From contig VGHE01000001.1 of assembly GCA_016868315.1 (NCBI GenBank), positions 372,001 through 436,000 of the forward strand: a stretch of 64,000 nucleotides of DNA. Direction: 5' to 3'. Made by a program: the position numbers and the translations under genes. The notes beneath the pieces are model-generated. The model did not search any database, was not told the DNA's origin, and worked only from the letters and a program-made list of their open reading frames with translations. Shown here piece after piece: positions 44,123 through 52,602 of this stretch. Each line of letters begins with the position of its first letter. The first letter of the stretch is position 1. Source of the stretch: Betaproteobacteria bacterium. Lineage in GTDB: Bacteria; Bdellovibrionota_B; Oligoflexia; Silvanigrellales; Silvanigrellaceae.

Positions 44123-45865
44123 TCAGCGAGGAACGAAGTCAGGAAGATGTATGTAGATACTCTCACCAGCCTTGAATTTTTCACATCCACCGCCATCAAC
44201 ATCCTCCAGCAATTCAGCACGCGAGCTGCCTGTTCCTGTCGACACAGGGTGCGAGACAAAGCAAAGCTCGGTCTCGTTGGGCAGGTCGCACTTCAGCTTA
44301 TCATCCGCAATCAGATTTGAGTCTTTGTCGACCAACTTGATGACAGTTCCCCAGACACGGGTTTTAGCACTCACCGCCCACTTTCGTCCTGTGCACACAC
44401 GTACAACGTTGTTTTCGGGTTCATCGGGTTCAGGAAGTGGCGGAATGGGCGCCAAATCGATCGGCGCATCTTCACTCGGAGGGGGCGGAATTACGACTCG
44501 TGGGGCAACTGCCGGTGCAGGCCGAGCGGGCAATGCTTGCGCTTTGAGTGAGACTTTCGGCGGCGCAACCCGTGCGGGTCGAACACGTGAGGGGAGAGAG
44601 GGCGCGGCTGTGAATGTGTAGGCGGGTGCCGCTGCTGGTGTCGGTGCTGCGGCTGGTGCTTTGGTCGCTGCTGGTGTCGGTGCTGCGGCTGGTGCTTTGG
44701 TCGCTGCTGGTGTCGGTGCTGCGGCTGGCGATTTTGTCGCTGCTGGTGTTGGCGCTGCGGCCTGTGTTGGCGCGGCGACTGGCATTTTTGTCGCAGCTGG
44801 TGTTGTTGCAGCCACAGGAGTTATCGCTGGCAACGGCAGAGTTTTGATTTGAGCTTGAAGGCGGTCGACCTGCGGAACGATTCTCTTCGGTGCGTCTGGT
44901 TGTGTTTCACGATCAGCAAATGAAATCACTCCCTCACCCACAACACTTTCCATCCAGTGGACGAGAGGAGAGATGAGGGTTGCACGAGCGGGTGTGGTTT
45001 CGCAGTTCGCAGAACCGGCGCTTGTATGAGCCGCGAGAAGTAACTCTCGGCCGTTGTCGAAAAAAACGGGTGAACCTGCATCGAGATCGCATGAGCCCGA
45101 GCCGAGTTCTCCCTCGAGAGCGAAAAGCCCTGGAGGTGAGAGCGCCTCGCGCTTGCCCATGGGTAGTATCGGGCTAATCATCTCCTGCTCGGAATTTTTT
45201 TCGGTTCCCTGCTGCGAGGGAAATTCTATTCCGCGCAGCTGCATTGGAATCTGGGCGAGACGCGCGGCCTGAGGAGTCACCGCTGCGCGAAGCTCGTCGG
45301 AGATATTCTCTTTGCCTGCAGCCGGTTTTGCCGTGTCGGGCACGTCCACGAACTTGGTTGTCAGCAGAGTGCTGCCGAGCGGCACCTGATTGAAATCCAC
45401 CACCTGTGCAGACTTAACTGATGCTGGTAACGAACAGGTGAACATCACAAGAGCGCTGTCAACTGCGGCATGTGGCATCGATAGCCGAGCATCAAGGGCT
45501 GTAAATTCTGGATGAATATGAATTGAGTTGACCGGAAAATTCTTTTGCACATTCCCTTTTGTGTCGATGAATTCAACATTGTGCTCGGTGAGGCGAGGAA
45601 AGTTTTTGAAGCAATGCGCAGCAGAAAGAACAACACATTCGCGCTGCGATTGATCCCCGCCATGCAGAAGAATTCCCGAGCAGGTCGAACGAAAGTTTCC
45701 GGATGCGAGAGCGTAGGTCGAACGGATCCGCACGACACTCAGGCTGTTGATTCGGGCATCGACAGTGTTGCTGATGCCACTTTGCAAAACGTCAGCCTGC
45801 ACGGGCGGTTTTTTGCAGCCCGTGCTCGCCAACGTTGCTAAAATGACTCCTGCCAACAGTTTCAT
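44123..45865 (-). CDS. Trypsin-like-fold lipoprotein with substituted catalytic serine and Ala/Pro-repeat stalk
   Basis: 580 aa. Lipobox ASTGC (Cys17). The S1 fold is visible: VVLSAAHC (His84), AVDSALVMF (Asp) and, where C-x-GDSGGP is expected, CDLDAGSPVFF. Aligned without gaps, Ser195 is Ala263, so hydrolysis is unlikely. A Pro/Ala/Lys/Thr-rich region with repeated AAAPTPAATKAP units joins a C-terminal domain with CTGRKWAV and several cysteines. A scaffold, inhibitor-binding or recognition role is possible but not shown. Whether the Ser of GSP substitutes is uncertain. Confidence 0.78.
   Translation of the reverse strand: MKLLAGVILATLASTGCKKPPVQADVLQSGISNTVDARINSLSVVRIRSTYALASGNFRSTCSGILLHGGDQSQRECVVLSAAHCFKNFPRLTEHNVEFIDTKGNVQKNFPVNSIHIHPEFTALDARLSMPHAAVDSALVMFTCSLPASVKSAQVVDFNQVPLGSTLLTTKFVDVPDTAKPAAGKENISDELRAAVTPQAARLAQIPMQLRGIEFPSQQGTEKNSEQEMISPILPMGKREALSPPGLFALEGELGSGSCDLDAGSPVFFDNGRELLLAAHTSAGSANCETTPARATLISPLVHWMESVVGEGVISFADRETQPDAPKRIVPQVDRLQAQIKTLPLPAITPVAATTPAATKMPVAAPTQAAAPTPAATKSPAAAPTPAATKAPAAAPTPAATKAPAAAPTPAAAPAYTFTAAPSLPSRVRPARVAPPKVSLKAQALPARPAPAVAPRVVIPPPPSEDAPIDLAPIPPLPEPDEPENNVVRVCTGRKWAVSAKTRVWGTVIKLVDKDSNLIADDKLKCDLPNETELCFVSHPVSTGTGSSRAELLEDVDGGGCEKFKAGESIYIHLPDFVPR
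44631..44738. repeat. Three tandem 36-bp repeats coding the Ala/Pro/Lys stalk
   Basis: The 36-bp unit at 44631-44666 is exactly repeated at 44667-44702 and with a few changes at 44703-44738, then degenerates to about 44800. Each unit codes 12 residues of the AAAPTPAATKAP type on the minus strand. Length is a multiple of three. Confidence 0.92.
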
Positions 45866-45981
45866 GCCCCATCCTTGTTGAATGCCCCTGCTGGGCTGAT
45901 CGGTGTTTCGGAAAAACTTAGAGTTGTATTAATATGAAGATTTGACAGGCGTTTTAATGAACCAGAATTATTGGGTATTTT

Positions 45982-46782
45982 GTGTGTAGTATTTTGACCG
46001 TTCGCACTGAACCGGGCGAACTCACAAAGCTTTTTGCTGGCTTGCAGGATCCCGAGGGTATAGATGCCTCCGGTATGAATGCACGTGTTCACGGTTTCCT
46101 GAAAAATGAACGTGCACCTGTAATTTTTTCTAACCCAAGTGGCGAGAGCGAGCTGCGCGCGAAGTTCTTTTCCCTGTGTCCAGACTGGGCGAAGGCTTGG
46201 CCGTTTCCATTCGAAACCTACAACGCGCGCTTATCGCGTCCCAAAAAACTGCGCGACGCGCTCATGGGAAAGAGTGAATTTGTTTGCAATCAACAGGGAA
46301 GACCTGTCATTGAAGAGATCATTCAAGTTCCGAGTTTTCGCTCTGCATTTTGTCGGGGGCAGGTTTGTTTGGTTCCTGTGTCAGGTGCAATCGAGTCGTG
46401 TTACTTTGGTCTGAGCGCCGGAAAAATTGTGAGTTTTTCTCAGAAAGATGGCGCACTTCTTTTTGCTGCGGGGCTCTGGAACGATTGGTTTAATCCACAG
46501 ACAGGTGAGTTTGTACCAACGTTCACTCTGCTCACTGACGCACCCGATCCTCAAGTTTTTTCTCACGGACATGATCGAGGCATCATTGCGCTGGGAGAAG
46601 GTGACTGGGAAGAGTGGTTAAAGCAAAAAATGGCTCCTGCCGCGCGGCTCAGTTTCCTGCGCACAAGGCGCAAACAGCCCGAGTGGGCGGTGCAGGTCGA
46701 GCGCGAACTGAAAGCTGGCTGGCAGAAGCGAGCGCCATCTGAGGCTGAGATTGCGCAGATAGACGTTTGGAAAAAAGAGTGA
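45982..46782 (+). CDS. SRAP/YedK-like DNA-protein crosslink protein (divergent)
   Basis: 266 aa. Starts at GTG, giving Met-Cys2, the residue that covalently bonds abasic sites in SRAP/HMCES/YedK. Other catalytic positions seem kept: Asn in YNARLSRP, Glu in PVSGAIES (for GFYEW) and His in SHGHDRGI. The usual NARxET and FYEW are altered, so it is a divergent member. Function by family: shields abasic sites in single-stranded DNA. The ribosome binding site is weak. Divergent from the pseudo-trypsin gene, and near photolyase genes. Confidence 0.8.
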   Translation: MCSILTVRTEPGELTKLFAGLQDPEGIDASGMNARVHGFLKNERAPVIFSNPSGESELRAKFFSLCPDWAKAWPFPFETYNARLSRPKKLRDALMGKSEFVCNQQGRPVIEEIIQVPSFRSAFCRGQVCLVPVSGAIESCYFGLSAGKIVSFSQKDGALLFAAGLWNDWFNPQTGEFVPTFTLLTDAPDPQVFSHGHDRGIIALGEGDWEEWLKQKMAPAARLSFLRTRRKQPEWAVQVERELKAGWQKRAPSEAEIAQIDVWKKE

Positions 46783-46825
46783 CCAATGCGATATTAAAGC
46801 TAGCTGAATCCATGCTCAATTAGAA

Positions 46826-46848
46826 GCGCTGAAGTCAAGCCTCAGCGC
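46826..46848 (-). terminator. Hairpin at the pirin gene end
   Basis: GCGCTGA at 46826-46832 pairs with TCAGCGC at 46842-46848, overlapping the pirin stop codon. On the minus strand it is followed by TTCTAATT, only a weak U-run. Convergent with the SRAP gene 43 bp away. Confidence 0.45.
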
Positions 46849-47699
46849 CCTGTCATCGCAGCCTTTGAGCGCACAAGCCGGCCGGCCTGGTAATCCATAA
46901 AGGCCTGCTCAATTTCAGCGCGGGTGTTCATCACGAACGGTCCGTATTGCACAATTGGCTCACCGATGGGTTTGCCACCAACCACAATAAAACGTGTTAC
47001 CTCGGAGCCAGCATTGATTTGCAGGGAATCACCCGCCGCGAGAACAGCCAGGCTGTGGCGAGGCAAAGTTTGGCTCTCTACAGTTGCCGAGCCCTCGAAG
47101 ACATAAACAAAACAATTGTGTTGAGGAGGAGTCTGGTAGATGAACTGTTTTTGCGCCGCAAGTGAGATGTCTAAATAGAACGCCTCAGTGTTGGGGTCGC
47201 TGATGACACCGCGTTGACCTTGAAAATCTCCGCACAAGACGCGAGCTTTTCCCCCATCGAAGCTTACTTCTGCGACGGCTTCGGGAGTAAACTCCTGATA
47301 CTCAGGCGCTGACATTTTTTCCTTTGCTGGGAGGTTAATCCAGAGCTGGAAGCCGCGCATGAGTCCCTGAGATTGTTGTGGCATCTCGGAGTGAATGACA
47401 CCGCTTGCTGCTTTCATCCACTGCGCGCCGCCTGCGCGTAAATCCCCTGTGTTGCCCATGCTGTCTTTGTGAAGCATGTGGCCGTCAAGCATGTAGGTGA
47501 AAGTAATGAAGCCGCGGTGAGGGTGATCTGGAAAGCCAGCAATATACTCGTTTGGGTTGTCACTTCCAAAGTGATCGAGCATCAAAAACGGGTCGAGGTT
47601 GCGCAAAGCCTGAGTGCCAATCGTGCGATGAACTGTTACTCCAGCACCTTCAGAAATGGCCTGTGCGGGTATAGTACGGGCGATTTTCCTGATGTTCAT
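46842..47699 (-). CDS. Pirin-family cupin protein
   Basis: 285 aa bicupin. Pirin signature: FPDHPHRGFITFTYMLDG with the metal histidines, KDSMGNTGDLRAGGAQWMKA and ASGVIHSEMP. The C-terminal cupin contains CFVYVFEG. Family members bind iron and some have quercetin dioxygenase activity; others act in stress responses. It is divergent from the CRY-DASH gene with 72 bp between. A GC-rich hairpin overlaps its stop codon. Confidence 0.92.
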   Translation of the reverse strand: MNIRKIARTIPAQAISEGAGVTVHRTIGTQALRNLDPFLMLDHFGSDNPNEYIAGFPDHPHRGFITFTYMLDGHMLHKDSMGNTGDLRAGGAQWMKAASGVIHSEMPQQSQGLMRGFQLWINLPAKEKMSAPEYQEFTPEAVAEVSFDGGKARVLCGDFQGQRGVISDPNTEAFYLDISLAAQKQFIYQTPPQHNCFVYVFEGSATVESQTLPRHSLAVLAAGDSLQINAGSEVTRFIVVGGKPIGEPIVQYGPFVMNTRAEIEQAFMDYQAGRLVRSKAAMTGR

Positions 47700-47771
47700 G
47701 GCAATCCTCCCCTTTCATGGTTTAGCATGGGCAGAAGAAATTGTCCCCTATCACCGTTTGGAGAGCAGACA

Positions 47772-49157
47772 ATGGCCAAGGCAATCTATTGGATGCGCAA
47801 TGACTTGCGGCTGGGCTCCAACCCTCTTCTGCAACGTGCGCTCACTGAAAACCAAGCACTTGTTTGCGTTTATATTCATGATCCACGCCAGTTTGCACGC
47901 ACCGCCATTTCCGTCCCCAGATTGGGGTGGCACCGCCGCAGGTTTCTCGCCCAGACCCTGCAGCAATTGCAAGACGATCTGCACAAGGTTCAGATCGAAC
48001 TTTTGCAACTTTGGGGAGAGCCTGAGCTGATTTTACCGCAGTTGGTTGAAGAGTTGGGTGCAGATACGCTTTATTTTTCCCGCGAATGTGCGCCTGAAGA
48101 GCGTAGCGTGGAATCGTTTACTTGTGCCCGGCTTGAACCCTCTCGAACTCGCGTGATCCGCGCGTGGACAGGTTTCCTCATAAATCCCGACAAGCTTCCT
48201 TTTGCTATAGAAGAAACACCGGATGTGTTCTCTGATTTTCGCAGACGGGTGGAAAAAGTGGGTCTTGAAAACCTGGTGCTCCGTGCCCCGGAAATCGATT
48301 TTTCTGTCAGCAAAAACTCCCGGCAACTGACGACAGCAGGCACGTTGGCCTATCGCACTGTGCAGAAGCACCTTCAAAAAATTTCTTCGCAAGCGGCCTG
48401 GTTTGAAATCCTCCCCGAGGAAAGTGCATTGCTTCAAGCTGTGGAGCAAGTACAGGGGCCGCGCGAAAAGATGAATCTGCTGTGCGGCGGAGAGAGGCAA
48501 GGTCAGACTCGGGTTGATGATTATATTTTCAATAAGCGCTCAATTGCGACCTACTTCGAGACTCGCAATGGATTATTGGGTCTGAATGATTCAACACTCT
48601 TCTCCGCTTGGTTGGCCAACGGCTCACTTGCTCCTGGGTGGATTTACGAGAGGGTCAAATCTTACGAGAAGCAATTTGGCTCCAGCAAGAGCAGCGAATG
48701 GGTTGTGGTTGAGCTTTTATGGCGTGATTTTTTTAAACTTATGCTGCTCAAATACGATGTTAAGTTCTTTCTGCGGCAGGGAATACATGGAGAGATACGA
48801 ACACGGAAAATAGATAGGCGTGATGTGAATGAAAGCTTAAATCAGATATTGACTGCGTCCACCGCACAGCCATTCGTTAACGCAAATATGCGGGAACTTG
48901 TGCAGACGGGATTCATGAGCAACCGCGGTCGACAGAATGTTGCGAGTTTCATGATCAATGACTTGGAGATTCCCTGGACTCTGGGTGCCTGGTGCTTTGA
49001 ATCGCTGCTGATTGACTACGACCCAGCGAGCAACTGGGGCAATTGGGCTTATCTGGCAGGTGTTGGCAATGACCCGCGCGGTTCTCGAGTTTTCAACATT
49101 GAAAAACAACAGAGCATGTACGACCCCGATGGGCTCTATGTTCAAGCTTGGAGTTGA
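47772..49157 (+). CDS. CRY-DASH family cryptochrome/photolyase
   Basis: 461 aa from the ATG at 47772; a longer frame to 47469 overlaps the pirin gene and is not supported. N-terminal photolyase domain (AIYWMRNDLRLGSNPLLQRA). The FAD domain has the CRY-DASH end SNWGNWAYLAGVGNDPRGSR with FN and YDPDGLYVQAW. DASH proteins repair cyclobutane dimers, mainly in single-stranded DNA, or act in light sensing. Together with the SRAP gene nearby it may represent a DNA-damage response cluster; that is inference. Confidence 0.92.
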   Translation: MAKAIYWMRNDLRLGSNPLLQRALTENQALVCVYIHDPRQFARTAISVPRLGWHRRRFLAQTLQQLQDDLHKVQIELLQLWGEPELILPQLVEELGADTLYFSRECAPEERSVESFTCARLEPSRTRVIRAWTGFLINPDKLPFAIEETPDVFSDFRRRVEKVGLENLVLRAPEIDFSVSKNSRQLTTAGTLAYRTVQKHLQKISSQAAWFEILPEESALLQAVEQVQGPREKMNLLCGGERQGQTRVDDYIFNKRSIATYFETRNGLLGLNDSTLFSAWLANGSLAPGWIYERVKSYEKQFGSSKSSEWVVVELLWRDFFKLMLLKYDVKFFLRQGIHGEIRTRKIDRRDVNESLNQILTASTAQPFVNANMRELVQTGFMSNRGRQNVASFMINDLEIPWTLGAWCFESLLIDYDPASNWGNWAYLAGVGNDPRGSRVFNIEKQQSMYDPDGLYVQAWS

Positions 49158-49174
49158 GCCGCCTCGGTTGAGTG

Positions 49175-49861
49175 TCAACTTCTAGAAGCGATTTTAACTG
49201 CGACAGTCAGCCCCTCACCTGTAGGGAGAATTGTGGCGCGCCAAATGGCATTTTTTGCGACTTTAGCATTGAACTGCAGGACTCCCTCGGCATCTCTGCG
49301 CTGTGACTCGGTATCAAAAGTGTTTTGAAGAATTAAACCCCAAGCAAAAGTGTTATCTGCAATGAGTGTTCCACCGACCCGCAGATGTTGTTCTGCCCAA
49401 GACAAATAGGCAGGGTAGTTGTGTTTGTCGGCATCGAGAAAAATCAGGTCAAACGGGCCTTGGTTTTCGATGTGTTTGAGGTTTTCGAGTGCCACTCCTT
49501 GGTGGATGGTGATTTTGGAAGAATATCCTGCCCGCTGAAAAGTCTCTGCGCACACTCGTGCGTTTTTCTCGTACAGCTCAAAAGCGTGCAGATGTCCGTC
49601 CGGAGGCAAAGCTCGTGCGATGCAGACACCTGAGTATCCAGCCAGGGAACCTATTTCGACTGCTTTTTTGGCGCCGGTAGCGCGCACCAGAACTTCGAGA
49701 TGAAGTCCATCCATGCGTCCGACGTGTATGTTGGGCAGTTTTTCCTGTACGGCACGCTCGCGGATTTCAGCGAGTATGAGGTCTTCTGGTTGAAAGCAAT
49801 CGTGTGCGTATTGTGCGAGTTCCGGAATGGTGCAGGCAAATGATTTTATCGGTGCCGACAT
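49175..49861 (-). CDS. Class I SAM-dependent O-methyltransferase (COMT-like)
   Basis: 228 aa from the ATG at 49861, which has AGGAG 7 nt upstream (longer frame to 49927 rejected). Glycine loop VEIGSLAGYSGVCIARALP binds S-adenosylmethionine; LIFLDADKHNYPAYLSWAEQ and GGTLIADNTFAWG are the family metal-binding and active-site segments of the caffeoyl-CoA/catechol OMT group. Substrate unknown. Convergent with CRY-DASH, 17 bp apart. Confidence 0.92.
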   Translation of the reverse strand: MSAPIKSFACTIPELAQYAHDCFQPEDLILAEIRERAVQEKLPNIHVGRMDGLHLEVLVRATGAKKAVEIGSLAGYSGVCIARALPPDGHLHAFELYEKNARVCAETFQRAGYSSKITIHQGVALENLKHIENQGPFDLIFLDADKHNYPAYLSWAEQHLRVGGTLIADNTFAWGLILQNTFDTESQRRDAEGVLQFNAKVAKNAIWRATILPTGEGLTVAVKIASRS

Positions 49862-50023
49862 TATTAACTCCTGATCATGACAAATCGCAAAGACTCTCGA
49901 GAACAGAATTGACTGCAGAGTTGTCAATCATCCAGTATCCCGTTCAATGCAACAAGATCCCTGAAAAAATGTTTTTCTTACGCTGAGATTGTGCTGATTA
50001 CAACGACCTAAAGGGAGTATACG

Positions 50024-51076
50024 ATGCGAAATAAACCTGTCTCAATGTTCATGGGTCTGAGTCTTTTGGCGGTCTTTGTTTCGTCGAACTTGGCTTACGG
50101 TGAGTGTAAAGACCTCATTCTGCGTATGCAGGACAGCAGCGGTAAAACAGCCGGTCGCGAGATAACCATGTTTCTCAATTGTCACGAAGGTTCCTAACAG
50201 ATTCCGTCTGCCAGCACGATTAATGTGTTTGAGTGGAAAGAGGGACGTCTTTGTCATGGTCACAGAGTCTGCGGTAACGCGAAATACTGGAATGGTCATT
50301 TCGGTGTAGGCGGTCTTTGGGCTTGGGGCAATACGGTCAGTGATTTTGCCTCAAATACAAACGTGGTTAACCGCTTCAAGAAATTGGCTGATGGCCACCC
50401 TGGTGGACGAGGTGGCGACGCAGTTGCAGTAGCCAGCAACAACAGTAATAACGTGTGCGTCAATACCAGCTCGCAAGATGCGCGGCCATTCAACATCAGC
50501 TCAGATATTGGCAGTGTCAACGGACCTGTATCTGCAGATGGGAGTGCCGTGAACGGAATCAGCCAGAACGCACTGTGTGTTGATAAGCTGTCCGTCAATG
50601 CCATCTGGAACAATCGCAATATTCGCATCAATGACAGAACCTATGATGGTCTTGGCGCTGCGGTGAGCGATAATTATGGTCCACAGGTTCATGACCAAAT
50701 GCAAGACGAACTGGGGCGCGATGGTCGCTGGATGTGTGTGCAGGGAGCTAATATTGGTCCGAGTGGGAATGGTGGCGTGGCTATGGGAAGTCAGACCTTT
50801 GCTTCGATGACAGACATCCTGCGTGGCGGTTCAATTCAGGTCAACAAGCCCTGTGAATCCGATATCACCACTCAGGTCAACGCACCTGTTACAGCTATTG
50901 GTGGCTCTGGTGGGCAAGGTTACTCGCCGGTTTTTGGTTTGAAGAGTGGCAGCAGCAGTACTTCCGGCAGCATCGATACGGACTACAACGACAAAGCAAT
51001 TCAGGTCGATTTCGCCCTCGATTTTGGCCAAATTGAACGCTACTGTACGCCGATTCGTCAGGAGAGCTGCTTCTGA
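50024..51076 (+). pseudogene. Secreted cysteine-containing protein gene with an in-frame TAA at codon 58
   Basis: AAAGGGAG precedes ATG 50024, and the first 26 codons are a signal peptide (SLLAVFVSSNLAYG). Reading continues in one frame to TGA 51076, except for TAA at 50195-50197 after NCHEGS. The part beyond TAA (QIPSASTINVFEWKEG onwards, ~292 codons) stays open and contains eight or more cysteines and Asn/Gly-rich regions. One C-to-T change (CAA to TAA) would explain it. Options: pseudogene, stop-codon readthrough, restart at GTG 50225 without signal peptide, or a sequencing error. Family not recognised. Confidence 0.7.
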
Positions 51077-51561
51077 CGCACGACGATGTAGTCTGCGAGA
51101 AGCCTGAGTTTCTCATTTTCGTAGAGAGGCTCAGGCTTAGCTTTTTCAAAAGCAACGTGAAAGTGCACGATGTTTTCAGTGTGCAGTCGGTTTTTAATGT
51201 ATTCGTATTCGTCCACAAAACGAATATCATCGAGGACAACAGTCTGGTGACCTTCGTTGTCGCGCGCGTAAATTAAAATGTCCACCAATTGTTTGGCCCA
51301 GATCAGTGGATCTTTTTGTTTTTCACCGCGCCCCATTTCATCGAGGTGCTGCAGAATCGTCTTTTTGGTGCTGCCGACGAGAGTTTTGCTCTTGTATTCC
51401 GGTTCTTTGTTGAACCAGTCATATTGTGGATATTTTCGCTGCAAATGGGAACGAATGAGATTCACAATCGAGAAAATTTGCGACTGATTGTCGGTCATTT
51501 TGCGTGCGAGGAAAGTCCGCCCCGCTCCCTGGCCGTCTCCTGAAATCATGATGAGTTTCAT
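51058..51561 (-). CDS. P-loop NTPase, nucleotide-kinase-like
   Basis: 167 aa. Starts MKLIMISGDGQGAGRTFLAR: a P-loop with Arg where Lys is normal (GxxxxGRT). The rest fits a small deoxynucleotide monophosphate kinase-like fold with VVLDDIRFVDEYEYIKN as a possible Walker B/lid region. Cytosolic. The Arg substitution makes catalysis uncertain. Its 3' end overlaps that of the interrupted secreted gene by 19 bp, an unusual convergent overlap. Confidence 0.6.
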   Translation of the reverse strand: MKLIMISGDGQGAGRTFLARKMTDNQSQIFSIVNLIRSHLQRKYPQYDWFNKEPEYKSKTLVGSTKKTILQHLDEMGRGEKQKDPLIWAKQLVDILIYARDNEGHQTVVLDDIRFVDEYEYIKNRLHTENIVHFHVAFEKAKPEPLYENEKLRLLADYIVVRQKQLS

Positions 51562-51588
51562 ATGACCCTCGCAATTCTGAATAACACT

Positions 51589-52536
51589 TTAAATCAGCAT
51601 GCGACCGACTTCGAGTCCACTTTCAACGGCTCCGGCAACCCCAGTGCCAAGGCAGGCGTCGCCTGCGAAGAACAGCCTCTGCACTGGATCGGCCAGCGCA
51701 GTGCAATGTAGTGGGTTGGCAACCGTGCTGTAGCGCCAGCGGTGCACTGCTGCGTGAAGTGGTTGGACTGACGTCAGTCCGAGAACTCTGACCAGCTCAG
51801 CGAGCAGTTTTTCTTGAATCACAGCTGCCTCGGCCTCGAGGTGTGCCCGGCTCCATTCTGGATGGGCATGTCCCACCCAGCATTGAACATGTTCGGGCAG
51901 GGTGCGGCCGGGCTTGGAGTTTTGGCTCACGAGGCTTGAGAAAATGTTCGACGTTTCTCGAATTTCCGCAGGAGCTCCCGCGAACGACGCCATAACCGCC
52001 CAGCAGGGATGATAACTCACAGCGTCCAGCTTCTGCTTCCACGAGCACTCGACGTTTCTTAGAAGCGCACGGGTTTGTGGCGCTGGTGCAGTCAGTACGA
52101 CGGCCGAGAAAGGACCGTGCAAGACCGGCGGATTGCCGTCGCTTTTGGATTTTTCTTTGAGATACCACTGGCCAGTTGAACCTTCGAGAGTATCAATTTC
52201 GACCTGTGCAGAGAGCGGGCATCCACCAAGCAAGTCTTTGACAAGCTGCGGCATGGAAGGCGAGGCGACCCAGGCATCAGGGTTGAGCTGCCTGACTGTC
52301 TCATGTTTGAGTTCGGCAGCAAGCTGCGCAGAAAGTTCCGGTGACCAAGTGAAGGCAGGTGCTCCGTGATCGTAGTGGAGGTCTCCCTGTGGCAAAACAC
52401 CACTCACCCGGCGCGTAGATAAGCGTCCACCCGGACCACGCGACTTTTCGAAAACGCAAAAATCGGCCCCGCGTGAACGCAGGACCGAAACGCAGGCAGC
52501 GCCTGCTACACCAGCACCTATGAGGGCAGTTTTCAT
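51589..52536 (-). CDS. FAD-dependent oxidoreductase, renalase-like
   Basis: 315 aa from the ATG at 52536, with GGAGAAG upstream. Rossmann FAD motif ALIGAGVAGAACVSVLRSRG, then VFEKSRGPGGRLSTRR, and the C-terminal FAD closing motif LFFAGDACLGTGVAGAVESG. Small size fits renalase-type proteins, which oxidise misformed dihydro forms of NAD(P)H. Substrate not proven. 27 bp from the kinase-like gene on the same strand. Confidence 0.87.
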   Translation of the reverse strand: MKTALIGAGVAGAACVSVLRSRGADFCVFEKSRGPGGRLSTRRVSGVLPQGDLHYDHGAPAFTWSPELSAQLAAELKHETVRQLNPDAWVASPSMPQLVKDLLGGCPLSAQVEIDTLEGSTGQWYLKEKSKSDGNPPVLHGPFSAVVLTAPAPQTRALLRNVECSWKQKLDAVSYHPCWAVMASFAGAPAEIRETSNIFSSLVSQNSKPGRTLPEHVQCWVGHAHPEWSRAHLEAEAAVIQEKLLAELVRVLGLTSVQPLHAAVHRWRYSTVANPLHCTALADPVQRLFFAGDACLGTGVAGAVESGLEVGRMLI

Positions 52537-52602
52537 GGATGCTTCTCCATAGACCAAAGGGGGTCAGGTTCCATGGAGAAATTCTTGTCACGAAAGCCCG
52601 AA

